From: Rhodocollybia butyracea
Taxonomy: Eukaryota > Basidiomycota > Agaricomycetes > Agaricales > Omphalotaceae
DNA: 64,000 nucleotides
NCBI GenBank assembly: GCA_015501585.1
Contig: JADNRY010000187.1
Location: 1 to 64,000 of the forward strand
Reading direction: 5' to 3'
Under the pieces are notes generated by a model. It did not search any database and was not told the DNA's origin. It saw nothing but the letters and a program-made list of their open reading frames with translations. Within the stretch, counting starts at the first letter, position 1; every line of letters starts with the position of its first letter. This document shows, in pieces, positions 22,730 through 33,877 of this stretch. A program made the translations under genes and the position numbers.

Positions 22730-23119
22730 TGCAAAGTAGATGGAGTGTTGGGGCTTACTTAGTAAATTTGAAGGAGCTTTTTATACCTAAAAAGCAGCAC
22801 AACAGGCAAGTCGACTTTGTCGTTCATTTTTTTGCTGCTCATAGTGATCGAACGAGGCCAAGCTTTCGGCTGCCAGTGCCCGTGGAGCGACAGTGACAGT
22901 CGTAGGCTCGTAGCGAGCAACTTTGTGCAGGGTGCAGCGCTGCTGGCCGAGAGATCGCTTGCTAATTGTGACAGAAAAAATAAACTTTACTGGTTATTTT
23001 ATTTTACAATTTTTGGACCGTTGTCCGGATGTTGTCCGGCATCCGGAGTCTGGACCACTGAGCAATCCTCAGGTGATGTGACGGTTACAGACCTCGTGAT
23101 ATGTTCCTAGATCGGAATG
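22730..23119. other. non-coding DNA near the right end of the transposon
   Basis: It probably contains the promoter of the minus-strand zinc-protein gene. It includes two short GGACCG/GTTGTCCGG/CATCCGG stretches near 23015-23050. No gene seen. Confidence 0.35.
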
Positions 23120-23221
23120 AGACCCATCAAACGGTCCCTCACACGCACGCACCACGCACTGCACGCACCGCGCAACTTGCACGCATCACGCACTCCGCAC
23201 GCACCACGCACCACGCACCGG
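23120..23221. repeat. right subterminal CACGCAC array
   Basis: At least ten degenerate copies of CACGCAC/CACGCACC run up to the right terminus, inverted relative to the GTGCGTG units at the left end. Confidence 0.7.
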
Positions 23222-23244
23222 GTGCACGGCAAAATGTATGTGCC
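23187..23244 (-). repeat. right terminal inverted repeat of the large transposon
   Basis: Read on the minus strand it begins GGCACATACATTTTGCCGTG, matching the left end from ATTTTGCC onward. Confidence 0.75.
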
Positions 23245-23254
23245 GCACTGAGCG
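23245..23254. repeat. target-site duplication, right copy
   Basis: GCACTGAGCG is identical to 1038-1047. The following CGTATTCTCAAGTTGGTGC continues the 7TM gene. Confidence 0.85.
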
Positions 23255-23839
23255 CGTATTCTCAAGTTGGTGCTATCGTTATTAATTCTGGTGAGCCATT
23301 TTGACTTGATTTTGTCTGTGGTCACTCAATTTAAATTTGTGGCATCCATAGCTACAATGAATGTTGTCTGGTGGCTCAGTGCCTTTGTGACCTCGACTAT
23401 CTCATCAACTATGTATGAGGTGTGCGCTGCTCCGGTGATTCTTGAACATGAACCAAGTTACTGCCTTAGTGAAGTACTGACTACTACCCTAGTTTGCTTG
23501 TATCACCGTACGTTGAGTTATATGCCAAGTGTTCGTAAAAGCTAATCTGCAATATCTTGGCTTTTAGGCTCTGATAGTAAGAAGTTCCTTGGCTCGTTAA
23601 CAATTTCGAAATAAGATCTCATTTCAAGCCAGTTCTCTACAATTATTGTCGGCGCTTCGAGGCCACCTTCCAAGTTGGAGTCATTTGCCCCCGCTTCTTT
23701 TCCACCCCAAGGAGGTCCCCAAGGTTCCATCCCATTGACAGACTTATCAGCAAACGATATGCTGGAGGCTGTCCAGCTGTCGGAATCGCCTTCCTTGGAC
23801 AGATCCAATAACGGGATATCACCCAAAGAGACGGTGTAG
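23255..23839 (+). pseudogene. 7TM-family protein copy 1, 3' part
   Basis: This continues the gene broken at 1047, beginning in the AYSQVGAIVINSG segment that in paralogs directly follows the broken exon. It holds the sixth membrane segment (VVWWLSAFVTSTISS), the tiny exons and the cytosolic tail (SSQFSTIIV, then a Ser/Pro-rich stretch to a stop at 23839). On the other strand a long frame (23542-23859) is only a shadow: every paralog keeps splice sites on the plus strand. This half shows no lesion of its own. Confidence 0.75.
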
Positions 23840-24245
23840 TATGTAGGCTCTGAGCTCATTGCTCTGCGAAGTTATCAAGCACTTATAGATGTAGTAGACA
23901 GAGTTGGAGACATGAAGAGTCCTGAAGCATGGCTTTTCATAATCATCTCCAGTACTGTACTCGTTCATTATACACCGCGGCTTGCTTCAGTCTGAGGTGA
24001 TGTCACCAGTATTTCAGAACTTTTTCAGATGACAGATGGCCGCATCAAATCCACTTAAACTCATGCCCATCATAGGATAACCATTCCTACTAGATCTTGA
24101 GATCTCAAACGTACGATAGGAGAGATCAAGACAGAGTTGTGATAGTGAGGGTAATTGGGGGGGACCTCGATGTATGGTCTCAACCGTCAGAGTAATGAAT
24201 GAAGACATGCAAAAAGTTGACATGCACATTGCGCGTGATTAGGAC

Positions 24246-25220
24246 AGCTTCCCAAAATGACGGAAATGACGGAAATGAAGCCACCCTGAGCAACGGAGGG
24301 CCATGCCTTTGTACGTGTACCGACCCCTATCCGACCAAACTCTTCATTTGAAGAATATATATATGACCAACCATATTGAGTTGGAAGAGGTGGGTTTGGA
24401 GCGTGGAAAAAGGCAAGGAAAAAGGCTTATAGCTAGAAAACGGAAGCTGTAAAGTTCATAATTGAGCATGATCACTCAAAGCAAATGCTAGCACGTACGA
24501 GTGGCAACGGTGAGTTCTCTTTACAACTGTCAAACACATCTACGGCATCAGACTTTGCAGGAAATGAAAAGGTGAACAAGTTGATTTTCGGATTAGGAGA
24601 ACAGTAGGCTTCGTCATTCCTTTTGGGCACCTGAGATGGCCTGGAGATGGCCATACTGGTAGTTGTGGATTGGCTTGAAATAACCTCAGACAGGCAGTGG
24701 TTGGGCTGTGGCTGAACTCTGGCTCCGATCGCTGATAGCTTGAGTTTTCATCAGGGCATTGAAGGGCCTGGAATACTTCATCGTTCTGCATTGTAGATTG
24801 GTAGCCGACACTACTTTCGACTTCGGTAATTGAGTTATGTCCGGATAGGTAAAGCGTTCTTCTCCCGCTCCAGTCTTGTAGGTTGTTCTTCATTTTCTCA
24901 GGCTCCGACAGCAGCGAAATGCAAGTCGGCCAGTGGAAGGTGTTGTCTGGCTGTCTCCCGAAGGCAGATCCCAAAGATCTCTTGGCACTACGAGTCCAGG
25001 TATGGTCAGAAGCTGTAGACTACCTGACAGCCTCTTCGGCTCCAGCTCACACACACGCTTTTTTTCAGATGTCTTGAACTTCATATGCATGTTTGTAGTG
25101 ACCGTGGATCATCAATCATGTATCGCAGTACAAGATAAACAAGCTACCTCGGAGTTGCCAAATTATGCATAACCTCAAGCGGCAATACTTAAGGGACAAG
25201 TGGAGCCTCTCACAAGCCCC
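24246..25220 (+). promoter_or_regulatory. conserved upstream module of 7TM copy 2
   Basis: About 0.9 kb before copy 2 is shared, diverged, with the upstream regions of copies 5, 6 and 7 (inverted there). Shared blocks include the CGATCGCTGATAGCTTGAG type, CAAACACATCTACGGCATC and a TAGAAAACGGAAGCTGTAAAG stretch, in the same order. It probably carries promoter and 5' untranslated sequence. A 144-codon minus-strand frame at 24540-24974 is not kept in the other copies. Confidence 0.45.
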
Positions 25221-26701
25221 ATGTTTCTTATCAACGCCATTTTTATTGGTACATTCCTGGAGGTTCTGGTATACGGTGAGTTTTTTTTTTCCCAAGTTTT
25301 TCCCCGATGTGTATGCACTTAACAACTCTCACATCCTCCCCTTCATTGTCTAGGTGTTTACTTGGCAACTTTCATCAGACATGTCCGAGTTCTAGTACTA
25401 CGCCGGAAAAAGTTGCCCCCCAAAACGTTCATCTATCTTTCAACAGCAAGTTTGCTGCTCTTTCTGATTGTGACTGTGGTATGCAATGAGGACATTTCAA
25501 AAAATGACAGATGATGGAGTCTTTGTGCAGACCATGGTGGCGGATCTCATTTTTGCCACACATATCCTTAAACCGACTGGACCTAATGATTACTCCGGGT
25601 ATGGAAAAAAGCGCAGCATCAAGATTATATGTGGTTCATTCGCTATAGTGGTTTCAGATACAGTTTTGGTGCGCTGCCGGTACCAGCCCCTCGACTGTGT
25701 TGTATATATGCTCAATCCCCCGTAGCTTTATCGTTCTTATATCTTCTATAACTCTCGTCTTCGTGTTATCGCTCTCCCTTTATTGGTGTTCATGGTTGAA
25801 TGTGGTGTGCCTGTTTTCTATCATGTTTGACTCTCTAGGATTAAAGTTTATCGGAAGGTATTGGAATATGGAGCTTAATTTCCCTTTCTCAGGACAAAAA
25901 TGTCGACCCCTGGAGTGATCGTCCACAAAAATTCACTCTTGCTCAAAACATCTTTGGCTTTGTTTCAATTGGCTTGAATGTGATGTGTACCAGTAATGGC
26001 ATCTTCCTACTCCTTTGAGGAGCACCATGGCTTACTAGAAAGGTCAAAAGGTCTTATTGTTGCCTGTATGTGGCGCTCCCACCGCCAACTGTTGGCTACA
26101 GGAGTACCCAATCTGCAGTCACCAAGTGCGTATGCTCGGGCTGGTGCAATCCTGATTAATTCCGGTGTGTCCCAGAACATTTTGGCCCTAGTCTCAGCTC
26201 AGATTTAATTGGCATTCATAGCTGCAATCAATATTGTTTGGTGGCTCAGTGTCTTTGTGTCTTGGATTATCTCATCGGTTGTGTACCAGGTGGTTGTTGC
26301 ATCGGTAAGTCTCAACATTGGACCAAGCTATTCCCTTAGTGACTGACTATCATCCTAGTATGTTTGCGTCACTGTGCGTTAAGTTATATGCCAGGATCAT
26401 AGAAGCTAATCTGCCATATCTTGGCTTTTAGGGCTTGATAGTAAGAATTTCTTTAGGCTAACAATTTCGAAATAAGAATCTCACATCAAGCCAGTTTTCC
26501 ACAATTATTGTCAGCGCTTCAAAGCCGCCTTCCAAGTTGGAGTCATTCGCCCCTGTTTCTTTGCCACCCCAATGCTTTCCCCAAGATTCCATGCCACCAA
26601 CAAACTTATCAGCCAATGATATATTGGAGGTTGGTGTCCAGCTGGCGGAGTCATCTCCCCTGGACAAATCAAATGGAGCATCACCCGAAGAGACAGTGTA
26701 G
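25221..26701 (+). CDS. 7TM-family membrane protein, copy 2 (intact)
   Basis: Ten exons can be placed by eye: 25221-25275, 25354-25478, 25531-25668, 25726-25804, 25858-25992, 26051-26164, 26222-26304, 26359-26373, 26432-26440 and 26495-26701. They total 960 bases, an exact open frame of 319 codons plus stop. The order is: TM1 (FIGTFLEVLVYG plus VYLATF), TM2 (FIYLSTASLLLFLIVTV), TM3 (VADLIFATHI and the FAIVVSDTVL pair), TM4 (NSRLRVIALPLLVF), TM5 (NIFGFVSIGLNVM), TM6 (AINIVWWLSVFVSW) and TM7 (GLIFSTIIVSA). A Ser/Pro/Asp-rich cytosolic tail follows. This fits a large Agaricomycete family of unknown function with receptor-like topology. It is the best template for the other copies. No ligand or partner can be inferred. 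Confidence 0.8.
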
Positions 26702-26879
26702 TAGGTAGGTCCAAACTCATTCCACTCTGTGAAGTTGACAAACACTTCTAAATGTTAGAGTTAGAGACATGAAGAGTCTTGAAGCTTGGCTGTTTGAGGT
26801 TATTCCCAGTGCCCACTGCTGGTTCATTATTGTGGCCTGCCCAAGTCTGAGGTGATATCAGTATTTCACGAGCAGCTAT

Positions 26880-27090
26880 TTGTATATTTCTTTCTTCTCT
26901 GAATCCTGTTTATTCGCATCTGTAAGTATTACTACCAATCAATCTTGTTTGGTTGCTCCGTGCTCGACTATCTCATCGCTTGTGTACGAGGCGTTTGCCA
27001 GTTCGGTTAGTCTCAACGTTAAGCTAGACTATTACCTTATTGATTACCACCCTAGTTGTTTGTGTCACTGTAGGTTGTTAAGCATTTATA
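26880..27090 (+). pseudogene. fragment of a 7TM-family gene (TM6 to TM7 exons)
   Basis: Downstream of copy 2, a short segment repeats CAATCAATCTTGTTTGGTTG, the CTCATCGCTTGTGTACGAGG exon end, the GTTAGTCTCAAC intron start and the TTGTTTGTGTCACTGTAGG micro-exon. It is closest to copy 4. Nothing upstream or downstream completes it. Confidence 0.65.
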
Positions 27091-27332
27091 AATGATAAAG
27101 TTAGAAGCACATGAGAGCCTTTCCGAAGCGTGTTTGTTTGAGATCATCATTATTGGTTCATTATTGCGGCCTGAAATGATATCAATATACCACGAGCAGC
27201 TATCTGACAGATCTTTCCTGAATCGAGGTGTATTCACGTCTGTGTAAGTATTAGTGTTATGTAACGTTGAGTAGAGATCCAAATACGTACTGTTTATACA
27301 TGTACTCGGAGAATATTATGGAAGCCCAGAGG

Positions 27333-27557
27333 TCACCCGAAAGCTTCAACAACGGTGGTAAAAGTCCGAAGAATATCTGTGTATTTAAGCTCAGAGTTAT
27401 CGGGGAGAGAGGCTGACGACACAAGAGCAAGGAGTTGTATAGTCGTTCGACGCTGTTCGCACACACGTCGCTGCAGAATGAGACTAGACCGGTAATGTCC
27501 GAGCTTGATGATTAATGGGAATAGATCGTTACTGACTGTTCTCGAAGTGGGCAACAT
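27333..27557 (-). pseudogene. repeated gene fragment of unknown function
   Basis: One exon-like frame reads LILQRRVCEQRRTTIQLLAL and ends TFTTVVEAFG. Diverged versions of the same DNA lie near 29540-29680 and 32520-32620, the latter keeping TTVVEAF. The parent gene is not in the window as a complete unit and the function is unknown. Confidence 0.4.
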
Positions 27558-27690
27558 TGAACAACTGCTGGATTTTTAAAAACCTTGTCAAAGCCTGGCG
27601 AGACTGCTAACAACAGGAGGCGACGAATGTGGATTACAATTGCTATAATTCTGTAAATGAATCGGGTGATGGAAAACCCTTGTAAAAGGC

Positions 27691-28477
27691 TCAGCGCCCA
27701 GGCATACTAGTGAAGAGCGAACAAGAAGACGAACCAGCCCGTAGAGTGTTGTCTGGGTTTATATCTGCCTCATTCTCAAGCTCAGCCACTAGAATGGGAG
27801 CATCGTTGTCACCAGGATCAAGCTTTTTGAGCATGTTGGCAATGAGTTGTTTTGCAAAGCTTCTACAAACCAGTTCATCAAACAGTGAGAGGACCTCATC
27901 GGGGTCCGACGACGAGTGCTGTTCGTCGTTCGTGTTATAGTAGCGTTTAGCGACTTTATAGGTCAAGTTCAGAGCGCGTAGGATATGCTCAAAAGTTTCC
28001 GCCATTTCATTCTCGTCCACCAGCTGTTCCCGCCGCCCGGATCTGAGCAACCCGAGTGTCCCATGCAATGTGGTCGCGTTTCGCTAAGTTGCGGACAAGA
28101 TTTGGAAGAGAGTGTTTGAGGATCATAACTCCGAATTCATGTTCCTGGGATTGAGTAACAGCATCTTCGAGGTTGAGGGAAATTTTGGGGACAGATTGAC
28201 TGACGGTAGCGGAGATTTGGGAACGTTTGGAGAGTAGATTCTCGAGGTGGTCCTTCGTCTTTCTGGAACCTCGCGATATAGATTTTCAGGGATTCCCCTG
28301 TGAAGCGTAATGCTACAGCGTAAACCTCTGAAATGAAGACCAGTGCATTGGACATTCGCTATTTTCAAGATTTGACGTTTATCAGGATCATTTTCAACAG
28401 GGATTTCTCTGGGTAGGGTGACAGTACCATGACCAGGTTTAGAAAGATAGCAGTGACTTTCCAGAAATGGCGCAGCC
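27691..28477 (-). CDS. unknown gene, probably two exons or frameshifted
   Basis: From Met at 28477 (MAAPFLESHCYLSKPG) a coherent frame runs to about 28250. Coding character then moves to another frame (KISLNLEDAVTQSQEHEFGV, LVRNLAKRDHIAWDT). It ends in the frame with MAETFEHILRALNLTYKVAK and DPDEVLSLFDEL, with a stop at 27691. The last part is predicted helical and acidic. No family was recognised. A 5' part plus helical 3' part joined by unseen splicing is possible; a decayed duplicate is equally possible given the neighbourhood. Confidence 0.4.
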
Positions 28478-28506
28478 ATGAGAATGTGAGCTAGCGAGCG
28501 CCTCAT

Positions 28507-29735
28507 TATAAATCATTCTTCTGTAATCAAACTGCTCGCTTCATCACTTTCATCTCCTCATCACTACTTAACAACTTGAATGAAGGCCAAGATCAACAAA
28601 GGGAGGTCTCAGGTTTACGAAAATCGGAGCAAACTCCATTTCATCTATCTTGTATCCATTCCTGTGTTGAAGGCACAAACGAGGAGGTGTGGCATTGCGA
28701 AAAAGAACCTCAGTCTACCTCCGCCTGAGACTCAAACGCGGATCTTGATTCACCCTCACAAGACAAACAACCCATCACGCTCTTTTCCCATAGCCTTTTT
28801 ATCTTGTCCTTCGCTCCAACTGACATCGCCGCCATCGTCGCCAGTGCCAATTCACTTGAAGTCCCCGTATTTGTTCACATCCTGATGAATGGTCCCGGTC
28901 AGTTGCTATGCGCAATATACGTCGAATATTCAAACCTGTCTTCTTCAGAGACTGGGAGATACGACTTGACTTAGTTGAGGTTTAGGAATGGGGGACGATT
29001 TTTATAAGAGGGGCGATCCGGGAACACGGGTTTATTTTCTCGATCTGGGTGAGTTGTTTTCTCGGCCCATTCCCACTAACCTACCTTAGTCCCATATCCA
29101 GACGAGCCATCGTTGTTATCCAATTATCAAAAGAGGAAAAACACCAGGCAAATCATGGTTATGCTGCAAGTACGACTCAAGTCATTGAAGACGACAACGA
29201 GGAGGCACTGGAAGGTGGGTCAACACCGATACCAGGTTCGGATGCATCGAGTCAATCCACACCATACCCTAATGCAAAATCCGAATCCGACACGTTGAGT
29301 TTATCAATATGTCATCGTCAATTTCTCTATCGATTATATCACAAAGATTTTCATCGCAGCCTTCTCGAGAGCGTTCAACACGGAAGCAGAGCAAATTCCA
29401 GAAGCCACCCGAACGCAACCCATGCAAACATTCATTTCGATGAACTCCATGTGTACCCAAACATCCTGCACTATGATCACCTGTTCGCTGGCCTTGATCA
29501 TCTGTTGTTGTTCAATCTTGGTATCAATCGGAGGCTCATCGTCATCCGGAGCGGTAAACGTCTGAAGAATTTAAGCTCAAAGGGAAAGAGGCTAGCGCTA
29601 CGAGAGCAATAAATGAGTTGTACAGTCATCCAACGCTGTTAGCGCACAAGTCACTGCAAGGGTCAATCTCGTAGCCCGGGCGTTGAGAGTACACACTGGG
29701 ACCGTCAACGCAGCGTTTGTTAAATACACGTTTAC
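28507..29735. other. intergenic / degenerate duplicated DNA
   Basis: Open frames here (28580-28885 +, 29049-29612 +) have low-complexity composition and no motif. From about 29540 on the DNA is a diverged copy of 27370-27500. Confidence 0.35.
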
Positions 29736-29830
29736 TCTATTCTTTGGCATCTACCTTGCCATTCTTCTTGCCATCTCCACCCGGGAAACGATTCTATAGA
29801 GCAGGAATCATCTTCACGAACCTCATGGTC
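29736..29830 (-). pseudogene. last-exon fragment of a TLC-domain gene
   Basis: On the minus strand it reads RFVKMIPAL, an in-frame stop, then NRFPGGDGKKNGKVDAKE. This matches the C-terminus of the TLC gene at 35633 (KRFSGGDGKRNGKLDAKEE). Only this final exon is present here. Confidence 0.7.
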
Positions 29831-29989
29831 TGGATTCTCGATACTATCTGAGTCAGTGTATAAAATTTTAGTATAATCCTCATCAAGCTTTGTTGGCGCA
29901 AGCAAGCCATAACAGTGAGCCACAGGTTGGCCAGTCAGCCATCTGTCCGGAGTGTTAGAAGCTTGCTCCAAATTGTGGATCAATGACCA

Positions 29990-30715
29990 ACGCTGTTCAA
30001 TTTCAGCATTCGAGCCTTGTCCGAGTAGGCAAGGTGTTCTTCCCTGCCTACGCCTTATCCTTCATTTTCTCCTAGGCCGTCCACAGTAAGAACTTATACC
30101 CCTGGATACGGTGATATCACGGATTCAATAGATCGGAGCTGTCTGTTTTTAGGTACCGTCGGTTCTCGCCCGAGCCGCATTAGGTTCACTAGGCGATCCA
30201 GGAAGTCAGAACACCAGAGTCGCGATTTAACTGAGGCTCTGAAGATCTGATTGACCAAGGCGATTCAAGGTGCTTCAGGCATGTGATTCAAGCTGATCCA
30301 AGTCCAAGGGGAATCATGATTCGGTACCAGGTGAAATGCCTTTAGGAGGAGCCTCATCAAAAGATTCCGGTGGATCGAGGTCAATCACTACTAGTACTTG
30401 TTAACCACCCCTTTGCGTTGCCAGTGATCGTGAAAGAACTGTGTCCTGACCTGACCTGACCTGATAATGGTGTTTAAGTCTACTCCGCATGAGTATTCCC
30501 CCAACTGAGGTGAGACTCATATTTTTCTTCTTTACTTACCTACCGGTAGATTTACTTTCGCTCAACAGGTATATTAGTTGCACTCGTATACATCAACTGA
30601 GATTTACTTTCGCTCAGATGTAGTGACCTTGGCAATGGTTAGAGAAACCACTGATGATGTCGCTCAGGTAATATTTAAGAGACAGACCGATGTATACTTA
30701 TTACTCTAGCAGCCC
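29990..30715 (+). other. upstream region of 7TM copy 3
   Basis: It contains a weak copy of the upstream module (GTCCGAGTAGGCAAGGTGTTC near 30017), a TGACC triple repeat near 30447, and two copies of AGATTTACTTTCGCTCA (about 30549 and 30600). No gene seen. Confidence 0.35.
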
Positions 30716-32217
30716 ATGTTTTTTATCACAGCCAATTTTATCGGCACATTCCTGGAGGTTCTGGTTTACGGTGAGTTTTTTTATATGTATTACACCTCAC
30801 AACTCTCACATGCTCCCTCCCTTGATTGTGTCTAGGTGCTTACGTGGCAACTTTTATCAGACATGTCCGAGTTCTAGTGCTACGCCGAAGAAAGCTGCCT
30901 CCTAGAACATTCGTCTATCTTTCAACAGCAAGTTTTCTACTCTTTGTGGTTGCGACCACAGTAGGCAATTAGAACAATTCACAAAGTTACAACTGATGGA
31001 GTCTTTGTGCAGACCATTGTGGGCGATCTCATCTTCGCCACGCATATCGTTAAAAATCCTACTGAGCCTATTGACTTCTCTGGGTATGGCAAATCACACA
31101 GCCTCAACAGTGGATGTACTTTGATGTCTCTGATGATTTCAGATGCATTTTTGGTGCGCTGGGTGGTTCCTTGACTATACAGTGTTGTACTATACGTGCT
31201 CAATCCGATTTAGCTCTATCGCTCATATATCCTTTATAACTCTCGTATTCGTGTGGTTGCCCTTCCTTTATTGGTGTTCGTGGTCGAATGTGGTATGTCC
31301 GCTGTTTCAACTGCCATCCTCTGCTCCTGCTCTGCTCTCTACTGAAGTTTATCGGAAGGCATTGGAATATGGAGTGTAATTTCCCTCACGCAGAAATTGA
31401 ATGATGTGGACCCCTGGACTGATCATACACCAGGAAGGTTGACCCTTCCCGAAAACATCTTTGGCTTCATTTCAGCTAGTCTGAACATAATGTGTACCAG
31501 TAATGCCATCTTTTTTTTACTGTCTGAGCAACATGACTTACCAGAAGAGTCAAAAGGTCTTATTATTGCTTGTATGTGGCGCTCCAATCGTCGACTGTTG
31601 GCCACAGGAGTATCCAATCTGCAGTTACCTAAAACCTATATTCAGGTTGGTGCCATCATCGTTAATTCGGGTATGTTCCAGAACACTTTGGCTCTCATCT
31701 CTCGGTTTGAAATGACGCTCGTAGCTGCAATCTATATTGTTTGGTTGCTCAGTGTCTTCGTGACCTCAACTACCTCGTCGACTGTGTGTGAGGTATTTGC
31801 CGCTCCGGTTAGTCTAAACGTCAAAGTAAGCTATTCTCAGCGAGGTACTGACTACCATCCTACTAGTTTGTTTGTGTCACTGTAGGTCGAGTCATATGCC
31901 AAGTTTATAGAAGCTTACCTGCTATATCTTGGCTATTAGGCCTTAATAGTAAGAAGTTCTTGAGTTAACAAGTTTACGATAAAATCCTCACCTCAGGCCA
32001 GTTTTCCACAATCATTGTCAGCGCTTCGAGGCCGCCTTCATTAGAGTCCGAATTTCAAATTAGCACCATTTCTTTTATACCACGAGCCTTTTCCCAAGAT
32101 TCCATGCCATCGATAGACTTATCAGCAACTGATATGTTGGAGGCTGGTGTCCAGCCGGCGGAGTCATCCTCCCTGGACAGATCAACTATTGGAGTATCAC
32201 CCAAAGAGACGGTGTAG
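30716..32217 (+). CDS. 7TM-family membrane protein, copy 3
   Basis: It has the same exon order and splice sites as copy 2. Start MFFITANF at 30716; exon 2 AYVATFIRHVRVLVLRR; exon 3 IVGDLIFATHI ... MISDAFL; TM4 exon NSRIRVVALPLLVFVVEC; GIGIWSVISLTQ; ISASLNIMCTS spliced to LIIACMWRSNRR; TM6 IYIVWLLSVFVTSTT; and tail exon FSTIIVSASRPPS. The stop is at 32217. I see no frame lesion. The tail differs from copy 2 by a small insertion/deletion (EFQISTISFIP). Confidence 0.7.
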
Positions 32218-33877
32218 TGGGTAGGCTCTGAGCTTATTCTGCTCTGCGAAGTTGTTTATAGATGTAGTAGATAGAGTTGGAGACACGAAGAGTCTCGAAG
32301 CGTGTTGATTCAAGATTATCTCCAGTACTCGTTTATATACCATTGCGGTTTGTTCCATATCTGACATGTAGTATTTTCTGTCTTTGAATCCTGTCTGTTC
32401 GCAGTAGCCTTGCCTTAGGTAGTATTGTTGTGTAACAAACATCTCCAATCAAGTTCGTGTTGTGTGTATACATGTGTCCATAGGTGTCAAATAATTAGTA
32501 CAACTCAACAAGATTGTGGAGGCCCAGAGGCTACCCTATGTAGGAGTATATATCAAACTCAGCAGTCACCAGAAGGCTTCAACGACGGTGGTGGGAGTCT
32601 GAAGATTCTAGCTTTACCCTGGCAGCTTTCTCCTGGCACCTCTCAACTATTTCGACTCTGGCACTTCCTTGGACTCACGGCGCCGACACTATCTTACTAT
32701 ATCCGCCATACAAGCCTGAAGAACACCAGGGTTTCGATCATTACGGTGTCAATCAGTCATACTTGACTTTTAAGCTGTAAGTATTCTGGAGACATCCCCA
32801 CCGGGCCACCGTTCGAGTATTCGATCCGAAGGTGTATGGTGCTGAGTGAGGAAGATGGAGTGATGCGGCGTCAAAGAACTCATAATTCCGGGGTCGAGGG
32901 GACTGAGTAGACGTAGTGTCGAAGAACTTTGTGTGCGCACCGCCATGATTTTGGGAAGGTTATTATAGCTACACTGGAGGAAGACATGCTGGGGTGTCCC
33001 CTGGTGTCTCGATGTGCCTGTCACAGCCCGACACTTCTTTGACTGCCACTCTGCCTCCGGGAGCGGCCCTGTCTTTGCTGGGGACGCGCGAAAGATCAGC
33101 GGTGTGGTATATCTCCAAAGAGCTCGGGTCAGCAAGACACGGTAGGACGCTATGAGATGCCGTCAGTACGCGTGTCAGATAGTGCCAGAGGTATCTGACT
33201 GGGAGTCAGTAGGCCCATCCTTCTGGGACAGTCTGGGACTCGCGCCTAAGTACCGCGTAGGAGGGCGAACCTGGACCAGTTGTCAGGGCCATCAATCTTT
33301 GATTGTAGGTGCGCATTAACCAAACGGCGGACCGTCTCAATGACTGACACGGCGCGTTGGGTCGAGACTCGACAAGTAATCGAGCTCTGGCAAGTGATAG
33401 TAACCTGGTTACCCATCTTGTGGTTAGAAAAAAGCTTACTAGGTCCGAAAACATAAAGTTCCTGATCTTCTACCGCGCTTTTGTCGGGACCTGAACGCAT
33501 TGTCTCATTGAGAAATGGATATGTTTGGTACAATGATGGCCCATCGATCCTATAGACCATTTTTGGAATCTGAAATTTTCATGTTGCTATCATTATATTC
33601 GAGCGGAAGAGGCGTGCACTGAATAATAATCTTAACTCCCAATGTATACGTTCAGGGGGTTCATCGGCGCCAAAAAGTTGTCTGAATGGCTTGATCTAGT
33701 ATTTTCATGTTCTCCTCCCGTAGATGCGGAACTGTATCTTTCAAGTTAATGATAGATCAGTGCAAGATAGTGGAGCTGCCTATTGAATTGTGCAGTGGTG
33801 TAACCTCAATTGGGGACACTGCCCGGGGATACCAATGCTGCAATACTTAACTTGGGAGGCAACTACTTTGGTATATC
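32218..33877. other. intergenic region with unassigned frames
   Basis: It includes the 3' flank of copy 3, a relic of the 27.4-kb fragment (32520-32620), and two minus-strand frames (32770-33135 and 33246-33560) without recognisable motifs. The latter are GC-richer than their surroundings and may be remnants of an unrelated element. Confidence 0.35.

Larger units (their letters stand above)
1048..23244. mobile_element. large MULE-like DNA transposon (22.2 kb including a nested Copia)
   Basis: The element has imperfect terminal inverted repeats: ATTTTGCCGTGCA then CCGGTGCGTGGTGCGTG is present near the left end and, inverted, near the right end. It is flanked by the direct repeat GCACTGAGCG (1038-1047 and 23245-23254). 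Removing the element and one duplication restores the 7TM gene reading frame seen in the paralogs, so the borders are well supported. A 10-bp duplication fits the 8-11 bp typical of Mutator-like elements. Inside are two MULE-like transposase genes, a KOW-type gene, a dioxygenase-like gene and a SIM/zinc protein. A Copia element of 6.77 kb lies inside, leaving about 15.4 kb of host element. Superfamily assignment rests on duplication length and transposase motifs recognised by eye. Confidence 0.8.

Noticed and set aside
24540..24974. 144-codon minus-strand frame upstream of copy 2
   Set aside because: The equivalent upstream DNA of copies 5-7 does not keep this frame, and no motif is present.
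23542..26745. Minus-strand frames of about 100 codons in 7TM tails (23542-23859, 26458-26745)
   Set aside because: They recur in several copies but are shadows of the plus-strand tail exon, whose splice sites and stop are conserved.
29049..29612. 187-codon plus-strand frame
   Set aside because: Composition is unlike a folded protein, it runs into a duplicated non-coding relic, and no homologous motif was recognised.
32770..33560. Zinc-finger or retroelement protein in two minus-strand frames
   Set aside because: A few Cys/His residues are visible, but no spacing matches a known module and no flanking repeats were found.
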